In this document: in pieces, positions 22,347 to 29,317 of the stretch
How the letters are laid out: each line of letters starts with the position of its first letter
Numbering within the stretch: position 1 is the first letter of the stretch
Assembly (NCBI GenBank): GCA_016293865.1
Contig: JAEDDG010000028.1
Span: 1-30,213 of the forward strand
Reading direction: 5' to 3'
Origin: Oscillospiraceae bacterium
GTDB taxonomy: Bacteria; Bacillota; Clostridia; Oscillospirales; Oscillospiraceae
DNA length: 30,213 bases
Program-made: the position numbers and the translations under genes
Notes under the pieces: model-generated
The model's input: only the letters and a program-made list of their open reading frames with translations
Told to the model about the DNA's origin: nothing
The model's database searches: none

Positions 22347-23399
22347 ATGACCGACAGAGAGAATCTGCTCCGCGCACTCCGGCGCAGCGGGCCGGAACGG
22401 GTCCCCTATATTTTCACGCTGTGCCCCTCCCTGCTGGAAGAGTTCAGGGCGCGGACCGGACGCACGGATTACGACGAATACTATGACTTCCCCGTCCGCT
22501 TCGTGGAACTGCCGCCTACGCGTCTGAAGCGCGATTTCACAAAGTACTTCAGAAGCTTCCCCGCCAACGCCTGGTGCGACGAATGGGGCGTCGGCTACCG
22601 TCCCGGCAGTATCGCCCATTTTACGGAGTTCCTGCACCCCATGGCCGATTTTGACGACCCGCAGCAGGTCTGGGATTTTCCGGAGCCGGATCTCCTGGCT
22701 GATTACCGCTGGGAGGCGCTGGAAAAACAGGTGGAAGCGCTGCACCGGCGCGGCTACCCCGCAGTCTTTTTCTGTCTGATGGTTTTTGAACCCAGCTGGT
22801 ACCTGCGCGGTCTGGACAATCTGCTGGCCGATATGCTGACGGATGAAGACATGGCGCACGCCTGTCTGGAGCGCACCTGCCGTCTGCAGGAAAAAGTGGC
22901 GGAAAACGCGGCAAAAATCGGGTGTGACGCCATCATGTGCGGCGACGACGTGGGAACGCAGCGCGGCATGATGATGAGTCCCGAGCTCTGGCGCAAATGG
23001 CTCAAGCCGCTGGATGTACGGACATTCAGCGCAGCCAAGCGCGTCAACCCGGACATCCTGATTGCCTATCATTCCGACGGCATCATCTACGATGTGATCG
23101 ACGATCTGATCGACGCAGGAATGGACGTGCTCAATCCCGTCCAGCCGGAGTGCGTGGATCCCATTCTTCTGAAGGAAAAGTACGGCGACCGGCTGTCTTT
23201 CTGGGGCACGATTGGTACGCAGACCACCATGCCGTTCGGCACGCCGGAGGATGTGCGCGCATGTGTGAAATCCATGTGCGAAACCGTGGGGAAAAACGGC
23301 GGGCTTGTTCTCGCCCCGACCCATATGCTGGAGCCGGAGGTCCCCTTTGAAAATATCGAAGCCTTCGTGGCGGCTGCAAGGGAATTCGGCCGTTACTGA
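22347..23399 (+). CDS. Uroporphyrinogen decarboxylase (URO-D) superfamily protein
   Basis: The 350-residue protein has the URO-D barrel features: an N-terminal RENLLRALRRSGPERVP segment, FPEPD (112-116), CGDDVGTQRGMMMSPELW and HSDGIIYDVIDDLIDAGMDVLNPVQPE, then WGTIGTQTTMPFGTPEDV. Such proteins include HemE and the MtaA/CmuA corrinoid methyltransferases. This one lacks the clear N-terminal active-site motif of HemE and no haem genes are nearby, so a methyltransferase or unknown role is more likely. ATG 22347 has GTGAGGTG upstream; an earlier in-frame ATG at 22269 lies within the promoter. A DMT transporter gene follows at 20 bp. Confidence 0.8.
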   Translation: MTDRENLLRALRRSGPERVPYIFTLCPSLLEEFRARTGRTDYDEYYDFPVRFVELPPTRLKRDFTKYFRSFPANAWCDEWGVGYRPGSIAHFTEFLHPMADFDDPQQVWDFPEPDLLADYRWEALEKQVEALHRRGYPAVFFCLMVFEPSWYLRGLDNLLADMLTDEDMAHACLERTCRLQEKVAENAAKIGCDAIMCGDDVGTQRGMMMSPELWRKWLKPLDVRTFSAAKRVNPDILIAYHSDGIIYDVIDDLIDAGMDVLNPVQPECVDPILLKEKYGDRLSFWGTIGTQTTMPFGTPEDVRACVKSMCETVGKNGGLVLAPTHMLEPEVPFENIEAFVAAAREFGRY

Positions 23400-23419
23400 C
23401 GGCTGAACGGAGGTTTTTT

Positions 23420-24337
23420 ATGCCCGGTAAAAAAAGAAGTCCGCTGCTCTACGAATTCTGCGCGCTTTTCTGCTGCATCCTGTGGGGCATCGGCAATCCC
23501 ATGGTCAAAATCGGCGGTGAAACCCTGCCGCCCTTCCTGTATGCCAGCATCCGCTTCGGCATCGCGCTGGCCGTATTTCTCCTTTTCTGCGGCAGGCGGA
23601 TTTTTCGCGCCGTAAAAACGGACCACGCCGGCCACGTGCTGCTGATCAGCTTTTTCAACGCCGCGGCTTATGTGCTGGGCTGCACCTCCCTTTTCCATGC
23701 CGACGCAACAATTTCCAGCTTTCTCATGTCCATTTCCGTGGTCTTTACGCCGGTCATCGGGCTTGTGATTCTGAAAAAACGGATCAACCCGGGAATTCTT
23801 CCTGCAATTGCCGTGGCGCTGGCCGGCCTGTATCTGATCTGCGGCAACACCGGTCATTTTTCTTTCGGGTTGGGCGAGCTGCTGGCGCTTCTGTGCTCCT
23901 TCAGCCTGGCCTTGGCCATGGTACTGACCGCCAAATACGGGGAGGCGCTGGATCTCGCCTATCTGGCTGCCGCCCAGTGTCTGATGGCCCTCGTCCTGTC
24001 TCTGCCGTTTTTCTTCCTGCTGGAATCCTGGGTTCCCTTCTCCGCGTATACGGGCCGCACGGTTTTCAGTCTTCTGTTTACATCCATCTGCTGCGCCTGT
24101 GTGCCGTTTGTCCTGCAGAATCTGGCGCTGAGACACGTTTCACCCACAGTTGTGGCCATCACCTACGTGCTTGAACCGGTCTTTACCGCGACCTTTTCCC
24201 ATTTCCTGATCCATGAAAACCTGTCGGCCACCGGCGTAGTCGGCGGCGTTCTGATTATCTGCGGCGTCATACTTGCAACGCTGATTCAAAACGGCGTGCT
24301 GGGAAAACGGCGGAAAAAGGAGTTGTCCAGGCAATGA
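23420..24337 (+). CDS. EamA/DMT-family transporter
   Basis: The 305-residue protein has ten hydrophobic helices in two EamA repeats. The first contains the typical ALFCCILWGIGNPMVKIGGE start and YASIRFGIAL; the second ends with THVVAITYVLEP-like residues (TVVAITYVLEPVFTATFS) and a GGVLIICGVILA helix. Both are DMT superfamily marks, and the tail is basic. Family members export amino acids, nucleosides or other metabolites; the substrate is unknown. GGAGG lies 7 bases before ATG 23420. It sits between the UroD-family gene and the CYTH gene, with its stop overlapping the CYTH start (ATGA), so the three form one operon. Confidence 0.88.
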   Translation: MPGKKRSPLLYEFCALFCCILWGIGNPMVKIGGETLPPFLYASIRFGIALAVFLLFCGRRIFRAVKTDHAGHVLLISFFNAAAYVLGCTSLFHADATISSFLMSISVVFTPVIGLVILKKRINPGILPAIAVALAGLYLICGNTGHFSFGLGELLALLCSFSLALAMVLTAKYGEALDLAYLAAAQCLMALVLSLPFFFLLESWVPFSAYTGRTVFSLLFTSICCACVPFVLQNLALRHVSPTVVAITYVLEPVFTATFSHFLIHENLSATGVVGGVLIICGVILATLIQNGVLGKRRKKELSRQ

Positions 24338-24858
24338 CGAATACCAAGCCACATGACGAGATTGAACGCAAATATCTCATTGCCATGCCCGACCGCGCGG
24401 TTTTGGCCGCGCAGGACGGTGCGGAGGCTGTGCAGATCCGGCAGTGCTACCTGTCCGGCGGTCCGGGCGGCCGGCTGCGGATGGCTGTGTCTGCCCGCGG
24501 TACCGTCTACATCCACACAATCAAAAAGCGCCTGACAGACGTCCGGCGCGTTGAATACGAGCGCGAGATCAGCGCAGCTGAGTACAGCAGTCTGCTGGAA
24601 TACCGGGACCCCTCCCTGAATTTCATCGACAAAATCCGTTACCGGATTCCGTATGGCGGCCTTACGGCAGAGGTGGATCTCTTCTCTTTCTGGAACGACC
24701 GGGCCATTCTGGAATTTGAGCTGGACAGTGAGCTGCAGCAGCCTGAAATGCCGCCCTGGCTGCACGTGATCCGTGAGGTCACCCACGACCACCGCTATAC
24801 CAACCTTGCGCTGGCCAGGGAAGTGCCGATGGAAAACCTCTCCCAGGCGGGATTCTGA
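24334..24858 (+). CDS. CYTH-domain protein (possible inorganic triphosphatase)
   Basis: The 174-residue protein begins with E9-I-E11-R-K13, the ExExK motif of CYTH enzymes. It continues with alternating charged strands suited to the triphosphate tunnel: QIRQCYL, RLRMAV, YIHTIKKR, RRVEYEREIS, KIRYRI, AEVDLFSFWNDRAILEFEL. CYTH proteins hydrolyse tripolyphosphate, make cyclic AMP (class IV cyclases) or process thiamine triphosphate; short stand-alone bacterial members are most often triphosphatases. The start overlaps the EamA stop by 4 bp. A perfect terminator follows. Why it is linked to a UroD-family gene and a transporter is not clear. Confidence 0.88.
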   Translation: MTNTKPHDEIERKYLIAMPDRAVLAAQDGAEAVQIRQCYLSGGPGGRLRMAVSARGTVYIHTIKKRLTDVRRVEYEREISAAEYSSLLEYRDPSLNFIDKIRYRIPYGGLTAEVDLFSFWNDRAILEFELDSELQQPEMPPWLHVIREVTHDHRYTNLALAREVPMENLSQAGF

Positions 24859-24926
24859 CGCCCGTCTGCGGGCTTCCTGCCCGTTTTGTCCCCCTGCCGC
24901 AGGCGCTGCGGCGCAGCCTGATCTGA

Positions 24927-24961
24927 AAAAGGACCGGTACCCATCGGGTACCGGTCCTTTT
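24927..24961. terminator. Bidirectional terminator between the CYTH gene and groEL
   Basis: A perfect 16-bp stem (24927-24942 with 24946-24961, AAAAGGACCGG...) has a 3-base loop. It begins with AAAA and ends with TTTT, so it works for both converging transcripts. Confidence 0.95.
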
Positions 24962-24993
24962 ATTCAGCTTTTGTATTCAGCCGGGGCTGTCTC

Positions 24994-26625
24994 TTAGTAC
25001 ATGCCGCCCATGTCGGGGGATGCCGGTGCGGGAGCCGGAGTGGGAGGCGTGGGGATATCGGAAACCAGAGACTCGGTGGTCAGCACCATGGAAGCCACAG
25101 AGGCTGCATTCTCCAGAGCGGAACGGCAAACCTTGGTGGGGTCGACGATACCGGCCTTGATCATGTCGCAGTACTCTTCAGTTGCTGCATTGAAGCCGTA
25201 GTTGACGCTTCTGTTGTTTCTGACCTTGTCCAGAATCACAGCGCCTTCCAGACCGGCGTTCAGCGCGATCTGACGGATGGGCGCCTGCAGGGCCTTGGCA
25301 ACCAGCGCAATACCGGTCTTCTCGTCGCCGGAGCTCTCTTTCAGGAGCTTCTCAACAGCCTTGCCGGCCATGACATAGGCAGAGCCGCCGCCGGCCACGA
25401 TGCCCTCTTCAACAGCAGCGCGGGTCGCGTTCAGCGCGTCCTCAATGCGCAGCTTCTTTTCCTTCATTTCGGTCTCAGTCGCAGCGCCGACCTTGATGAC
25501 GGCTACGCCGCCGGCCAGCTTTGCAAGACGCTCCTGCAGCTTCTCACGGTCATAATCAGAAGTGGAGGCGTCATGCTCGTTCTTGATGGCAGCAATGCGG
25601 TTCTTGATCTCTGCGGAATCTCCGCCGCCGCCGACGATGATGGTGTTCTCCTTGCTGACCTTGACCTGCTTCGCGGTGCCGAGCATCGAAATATCGGCAT
25701 CCTTCAGTTCCATGCCGAGCTCGGAAGAGATGACCTGGCCGCCGGTGAGGATGGCGATGTCCTTCAGCATTTCCTTGCGTCTGTCACCGAAGCCGGGCGC
25801 CTTGACGCACACGCAGACAAACGTGCCGCGCAGCTTGTTCAGAATGATGGTGGCAAGAGCTTCGCCCTCTACGTCCTCGGCAATGATGAACATCTTGCGG
25901 CCGGACTGCACAACCTTCTCCAGAACAGGCAGGATCTCCTGGATGTTGGAAATCTTCTTATCGGTGATGAGGATCAGCGGATCATCCAGAACCGCTTCCA
26001 TCTTCTCGTTGTCAGTGGCCATGTAAGGTGTGATGTAGCCGCGGTCAAACTGCATGCCTTCCACAACCTCGGAATAGGTCTCAGCCGTCTTGGACTCTTC
26101 CACGGTGATCACGCCGTTCTGGCTGACCTTCTCCATGGCTTCGGCAATCAGCTTGCCGATCTGCACGCTGCCGGAAGAGACGGCGCCCACGCGGGCGATG
26201 TCATCCGTGCCGGTGACAGGCTGGGAGTTGTCCTTGATTGCTTCCACAGCAGCCGTAACAGCCTTCTCGATGCCCTTCTTCATGACCATGGGGTTTGCGC
26301 CCGCGGCCACGTTCTTGATGCCTTCGTGGATCATGGCCTGAGCCAGAACCGTTGCGCTGGTGGTGCCGTCGCCGGCCACGTCGTTGGTCTTGGAAGCAAC
26401 TTCCTTCACCAGCTGTGCGCCCATGTTCTCAAACGGATCTTCCAGTTCGATTTCCTTGGCGATGGTCACGCCGTCATTGGTGATCAGCGGTGCACCGAAC
26501 TTCTTGTCCAGAACAACATTTCTGCCCTTGGGGCCGATGGTCAGCTTGACCGTATCTGCCAGCTGGTTTACGCCTTTTTCAAGTGCTCTGCGCGCATCTT
26601 CACCGTAAAGAATCTGTTTTGCCAT
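24994..26625 (-). CDS. groEL: Chaperonin GroEL (Hsp60)
   Basis: The 543-residue protein is a full-length GroEL with all hallmarks: MAKQILYGEDARRALEKG, TIGPKGRNVVLDKKFG, NDVAGDGTTSATVLAQA (Asp86 for ATP hydrolysis), APGFGDRRKEML, RIEDALNATRAAVEEGIVAGGG and YGFNAATEEYCDMIKAGI. It forms the 14-mer folding chamber with GroES in the cytoplasm. The C-terminus (PTPAPAPASPDMGGMY) has a Pro/Ala linker and only one GGM, not the repeated GGM tail. GAAGGAGG precedes ATG 26625, 18 bp after groES. The two are expressed from the CIRCE-controlled promoter. Confidence 0.98.
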   Translation of the reverse strand: MAKQILYGEDARRALEKGVNQLADTVKLTIGPKGRNVVLDKKFGAPLITNDGVTIAKEIELEDPFENMGAQLVKEVASKTNDVAGDGTTSATVLAQAMIHEGIKNVAAGANPMVMKKGIEKAVTAAVEAIKDNSQPVTGTDDIARVGAVSSGSVQIGKLIAEAMEKVSQNGVITVEESKTAETYSEVVEGMQFDRGYITPYMATDNEKMEAVLDDPLILITDKKISNIQEILPVLEKVVQSGRKMFIIAEDVEGEALATIILNKLRGTFVCVCVKAPGFGDRRKEMLKDIAILTGGQVISSELGMELKDADISMLGTAKQVKVSKENTIIVGGGGDSAEIKNRIAAIKNEHDASTSDYDREKLQERLAKLAGGVAVIKVGAATETEMKEKKLRIEDALNATRAAVEEGIVAGGGSAYVMAGKAVEKLLKESSGDEKTGIALVAKALQAPIRQIALNAGLEGAVILDKVRNNRSVNYGFNAATEEYCDMIKAGIVDPTKVCRSALENAASVASMVLTTESLVSDIPTPPTPAPAPASPDMGGMY

Positions 26626-26643
26626 TGTAACTGCCTCCTTCTC

Positions 26644-26928
26644 TTATTCCACAACTGCGAGGATGTCGTTCTGCTTTACAATGGTGAGTTCCTCGCCGTC
26701 AACCTTGACCTCAGTGCCGGAATACTTGCCGGTAATAACCTTCTGGCCGGCCTTGACGCACATCTCAACCTTTTCGCCGTCAACGATGCCGCCGGGGCCA
26801 ACTGCAATTACTTCGTATACCTGGGGCTTTTCCTGCGCCGCGCTGGAAAGAATGATTCCGCTCTTGGTGGTTTCTTCAGCGGCAACGCGCTTGATAATAA
26901 CTCTGTCTGCCAATGGTTTCAGTGTCAT
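26644..26928 (-). CDS. groES: Co-chaperonin GroES (Hsp10)
   Basis: The 94-residue protein shows LKPLADRVIIKR (3-14), a mobile loop around EETTKSGIILSSAAQEKP and the conserved YEVIAVGPG and GQKVITGKYSGTEVKVDGEELTIV. It caps the GroEL ring. ATAGGAGG lies before ATG 26928. It is the first gene of the groESL operon, about 90 bases after the predicted transcription start, with a CIRCE palindrome at the start site, so HrcA repression is expected. hrcA is not in the window. Confidence 0.97.
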   Translation of the reverse strand: MTLKPLADRVIIKRVAAEETTKSGIILSSAAQEKPQVYEVIAVGPGGIVDGEKVEMCVKAGQKVITGKYSGTEVKVDGEELTIVKQNDILAVVE

Positions 26929-26976
26929 GGTTTGTTCCTCCTATCATAATATCCAATCATATTAAACTAAACTTTG

Positions 26977-27017
26977 AACTGCGTTAGCACTCTAAAAGTC
27001 GGAGTGCTAACGCAGTT
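26977..27017. promoter_or_regulatory. CIRCE operator (HrcA site) with extended 16-bp arms
   Basis: The canonical TTAGCACTC (26984-26992), 9-bp spacer and GAGTGCTAA (27002-27010) are exact. Pairing continues outward for seven more base pairs (AACTGCG / CGCAGTT), giving 16-bp perfect arms. It lies at the start site of groESL. Confidence 0.97.
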
Positions 27018-27020
27018 ATT

Positions 27021-27049
27021 ATAATAGCCCAACTTGTGTCATAGTGCAA
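27021..27049 (-). promoter_or_regulatory. Promoter of groES-groEL
   Basis: On the minus strand TTGCAC (27049-27044) and TATTAT (27026-27021) are 17 bp apart. The start falls near 27014, within the CIRCE arm. Confidence 0.75.
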
Positions 27050-27132
27050 CTGTTATTTTTCACAAATTTTGGCAAAGATATTCTTCAATTTAACAAAAAA
27101 TGAGGGCAAAGGCAGTTCCCGATATGCCGCTT

Positions 27133-28086
27133 TTATTTGCGTCCGATTTCTTCCGTTTCCTTTTCCCGCTGGCTGAAATACTCCATGCCAGCCGGGAAAA
27201 GCATATTCAGCTTTTCGGGCGCCATCCGGAAGGTCACCTCTTTTTGGAATACCACCTCGCCGTCGATCTGAACGGCAATCGCCTCTTCAGACTCGACATG
27301 CACTTCGCCGCCCTTCAGGCTGACGATCAGGTCGCCGGTGACCTCTTTGTACCGGCCCTTTGCGTATTTCCCAACCAGGCGCAGAAACTGCAGACGGGAG
27401 ACCTCTCTGACAATCAGCGTGTCCATAATGCCGTCATCCGGCTGTGCCTCCGGCACAGGATGGAAGCCGCCGCCGTAATACTGGCCGTTACAGGCACAGA
27501 GCAGGGCAAACCGGCCCGTGTATGTATGTCCGCCGGCGCGGATGGTCAGGGGAATATTGGGCCCCTTGATCATATTGACAATCAGCGCCACCACATAGGC
27601 CGCCGCGCCGCCGATCACCGGCAGCTTGCTGTATTTGTGCACATCGTTGCAGACCCGCGCGTCAAGGCCCACCGAACAGCTGTTCACGCTGTATCTTCCG
27701 CCGCACTCGATCAGATCCACCGGGTGTACAAAACCGTGAACCAGCCGGGACAGATCAAAAAAAAGCGCCCGATCTTCCCCGAAGGTCTTGATGTAGTCAT
27801 TGCCTGTTCCGCAGGGATAATGCGTCAGCGCCACATTGGGCAGTCCCGCAGCGCCGTTCACACACTCATTCAGCGTTCCGTCGCCGCCGCAGGCATAGAC
27901 CCGCATGGGCCGTCCGTCCGCTGCTGCGGCTTTGATTTTTTCACAGGCATCCATCGGACATTTCGTCAGATAAACCTCATAGGGCTCGCCGCAGGCCTTC
28001 ATAACCGTCTCAATTCTCTGCAGAAGCGCATCGCAGTCCCTGCGGACCCCGCCTGCTGCAGGATTGACAATAAACAGATGTTCCAT
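27133..28086 (-). CDS. Diacylglycerol kinase-family lipid kinase (second of two)
   Basis: The 317-residue protein has the DAGK fold: FIVNPAAGG (5-13), YACGGDGTLNE (64-74) and CGTGNDYIKTF, then a C-terminal half with YYGGGFHPVPEAQPDDGIMD, which is typical of YegS/BmrU/LCB5-like members. It phosphorylates a lipid or sphingoid alcohol; the substrate is unknown. It begins 6 bp after the RNA methyltransferase stop, with GAGG overlapping that stop, so the two are co-translated. It is the closer match to the YegS/BmrU type and is clearly diverged from the paralogue at 15195-16085. The C-terminus is rich in charged residues (SQREKETEEIGRK). Confidence 0.87.
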   Translation of the reverse strand: MEHLFIVNPAAGGVRRDCDALLQRIETVMKACGEPYEVYLTKCPMDACEKIKAAAADGRPMRVYACGGDGTLNECVNGAAGLPNVALTHYPCGTGNDYIKTFGEDRALFFDLSRLVHGFVHPVDLIECGGRYSVNSCSVGLDARVCNDVHKYSKLPVIGGAAAYVVALIVNMIKGPNIPLTIRAGGHTYTGRFALLCACNGQYYGGGFHPVPEAQPDDGIMDTLIVREVSRLQFLRLVGKYAKGRYKEVTGDLIVSLKGGEVHVESEEAIAVQIDGEVVFQKEVTFRMAPEKLNMLFPAGMEYFSQREKETEEIGRK

Positions 28087-28092
28087 GGCCCA

Positions 28093-29202
28093 TTACCTCG
28101 TGTACATAAAGAGATCGCATTTGATCATGCCGTTATACAGCTTGCGCTTTTTGTCCGCTTTGCGTCCGAACGCACGCTCAAACTCCGTGTGGGATGACAG
28201 CAGATAAAACTTCCATCCTCTGAGTCTGGCCGCTGCCTGGCCGAACTGCCGGTACAGCCGTTCGGCGTCAGCCCGCTCCATCACACGCTCTCCGTAAGGC
28301 GGATTTGAAATCACCACACCGGGTTCCGGCCTGTAAAAGGACCGGGCATCCGCTGTCTCAAACCGGACAATATCCGCCACGCCGGCGCGCCGGGCGTTGG
28401 CTCTGGCAATTTCAATACAGGCCGGATCCACATCGCCGCCCCAGATGGAATATGTCCCGCGGTACTCCCTGTCTCTGGCCTCATCCCGGGCTTCGTCCCA
28501 GATGCTCCGGTCCACCCAGCGCCAGGTTCCGGCGGCAAAATCCCTTTTCAGCCCCGGCGCACGGTTCAGTGCAGCCAGCGCCGCCTCAATCGGAATCGTA
28601 CCGGAGCCGCAGAACGGGTCGTAAATGCTGTCCCGGCCCCGATAGCCGGACAGGTAAACCATGGCGGCCGCCAGCGTCTCCCGCAGCGGCGCCGCATTGC
28701 CCACAGGCCGGTAGCCGCGCTTATGAAGGCCCGCACCGCTTGTATCCAGATAAAGCCATGCGACGTCGTCCAGTATGGCAAACTGAATCTGATATTTTTC
28801 CCCGGTTTCCCTGAACCAGGACACGTTGTATTTCGTCCGCAGCCGTTCCACAACGGCCTTTTTCACAATACTCTGGCAGTCCGGAATCGAATGCAGCGCT
28901 GAATGTATGGCATGGCCCTTGACCGGGAACTGACCGTCAGCGGGGATATACTGTTCCCAGGGCATGGCCTTGACCCCTTCAAACAGGCGGTCAAAGGTGT
29001 CAGCCCGGACATGCCCCACCACGAGCAGCACGCGCTCGCCCGTCCGCAGGTTGATGTTTGCACGTGCAATATCCCGCTGCGTACCTGAAAACAGCACGCG
29101 GCCGTTCTCAGCCCGGACATTCTCCATCCCCAGCCTTTTCAGCTCAGACGCCGTCGGCCCTTCCAGTCCGAAAAGGCACGGCACACAAAATTCCAGCTCC
29201 AT
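28093..29202 (-). CDS. THUMP-domain rRNA methyltransferase, RlmL/YpsC type
   Basis: The 369-residue protein has an N-terminal THUMP-like RNA-binding part (about 1-155, including ANINLRTGERVLL) and a C-terminal SAM-dependent methyltransferase with motif I-like DPFCGSGTIPIEAA (195-208), the acidic GGDVDP (255-260) and the N-P-P-Y catalytic motif (300-303) of N2-guanine methyltransferases. KRGYR precedes the SAM domain, as in the YpsC/RlmL family, which makes m2G at position 2445 (E. coli numbering) of 23S rRNA. GGGAG lies before ATG 29202. The lipid kinase gene follows by 6 bp. Confidence 0.92.
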   Translation of the reverse strand: MELEFCVPCLFGLEGPTASELKRLGMENVRAENGRVLFSGTQRDIARANINLRTGERVLLVVGHVRADTFDRLFEGVKAMPWEQYIPADGQFPVKGHAIHSALHSIPDCQSIVKKAVVERLRTKYNVSWFRETGEKYQIQFAILDDVAWLYLDTSGAGLHKRGYRPVGNAAPLRETLAAAMVYLSGYRGRDSIYDPFCGSGTIPIEAALAALNRAPGLKRDFAAGTWRWVDRSIWDEARDEARDREYRGTYSIWGGDVDPACIEIARANARRAGVADIVRFETADARSFYRPEPGVVISNPPYGERVMERADAERLYRQFGQAAARLRGWKFYLLSSHTEFERAFGRKADKKRKLYNGMIKCDLFMYTR

Positions 29203-29248
29203 TGATGCTCCCGATCCCAGTTACTCCGCTGCCGGCGCAGCATTGAGT

Positions 29249-29277
29249 ACTGTACTATATCTGACTTCTTTTTACAA
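29249..29277 (-). promoter_or_regulatory. Possible promoter of the RNA methyltransferase-lipid kinase operon
   Basis: On the minus strand TTGTAA (29277-29272) and TACAGT (29254-29249) are 17 bp apart. Both hexamers are imperfect, so this is tentative. Confidence 0.4.
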
Positions 29278-29317
29278 GTCTCTGCGATGTTTCTTCACAA
29301 AAACTTCATTTTAACCG

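Noticed and set aside
22092..23324. 410-codon minus-strand frame opposite the UroD-family gene
   Set aside because: It would cross the pyrR promoter and has no family motifs. The opposite strand has clear URO-D motifs.
25573..26949. 458-codon plus-strand frame opposite groEL and groES
   Set aside because: Antisense to two certain genes; Leu/His/Asp-rich composition is a by-product of groEL codon use.
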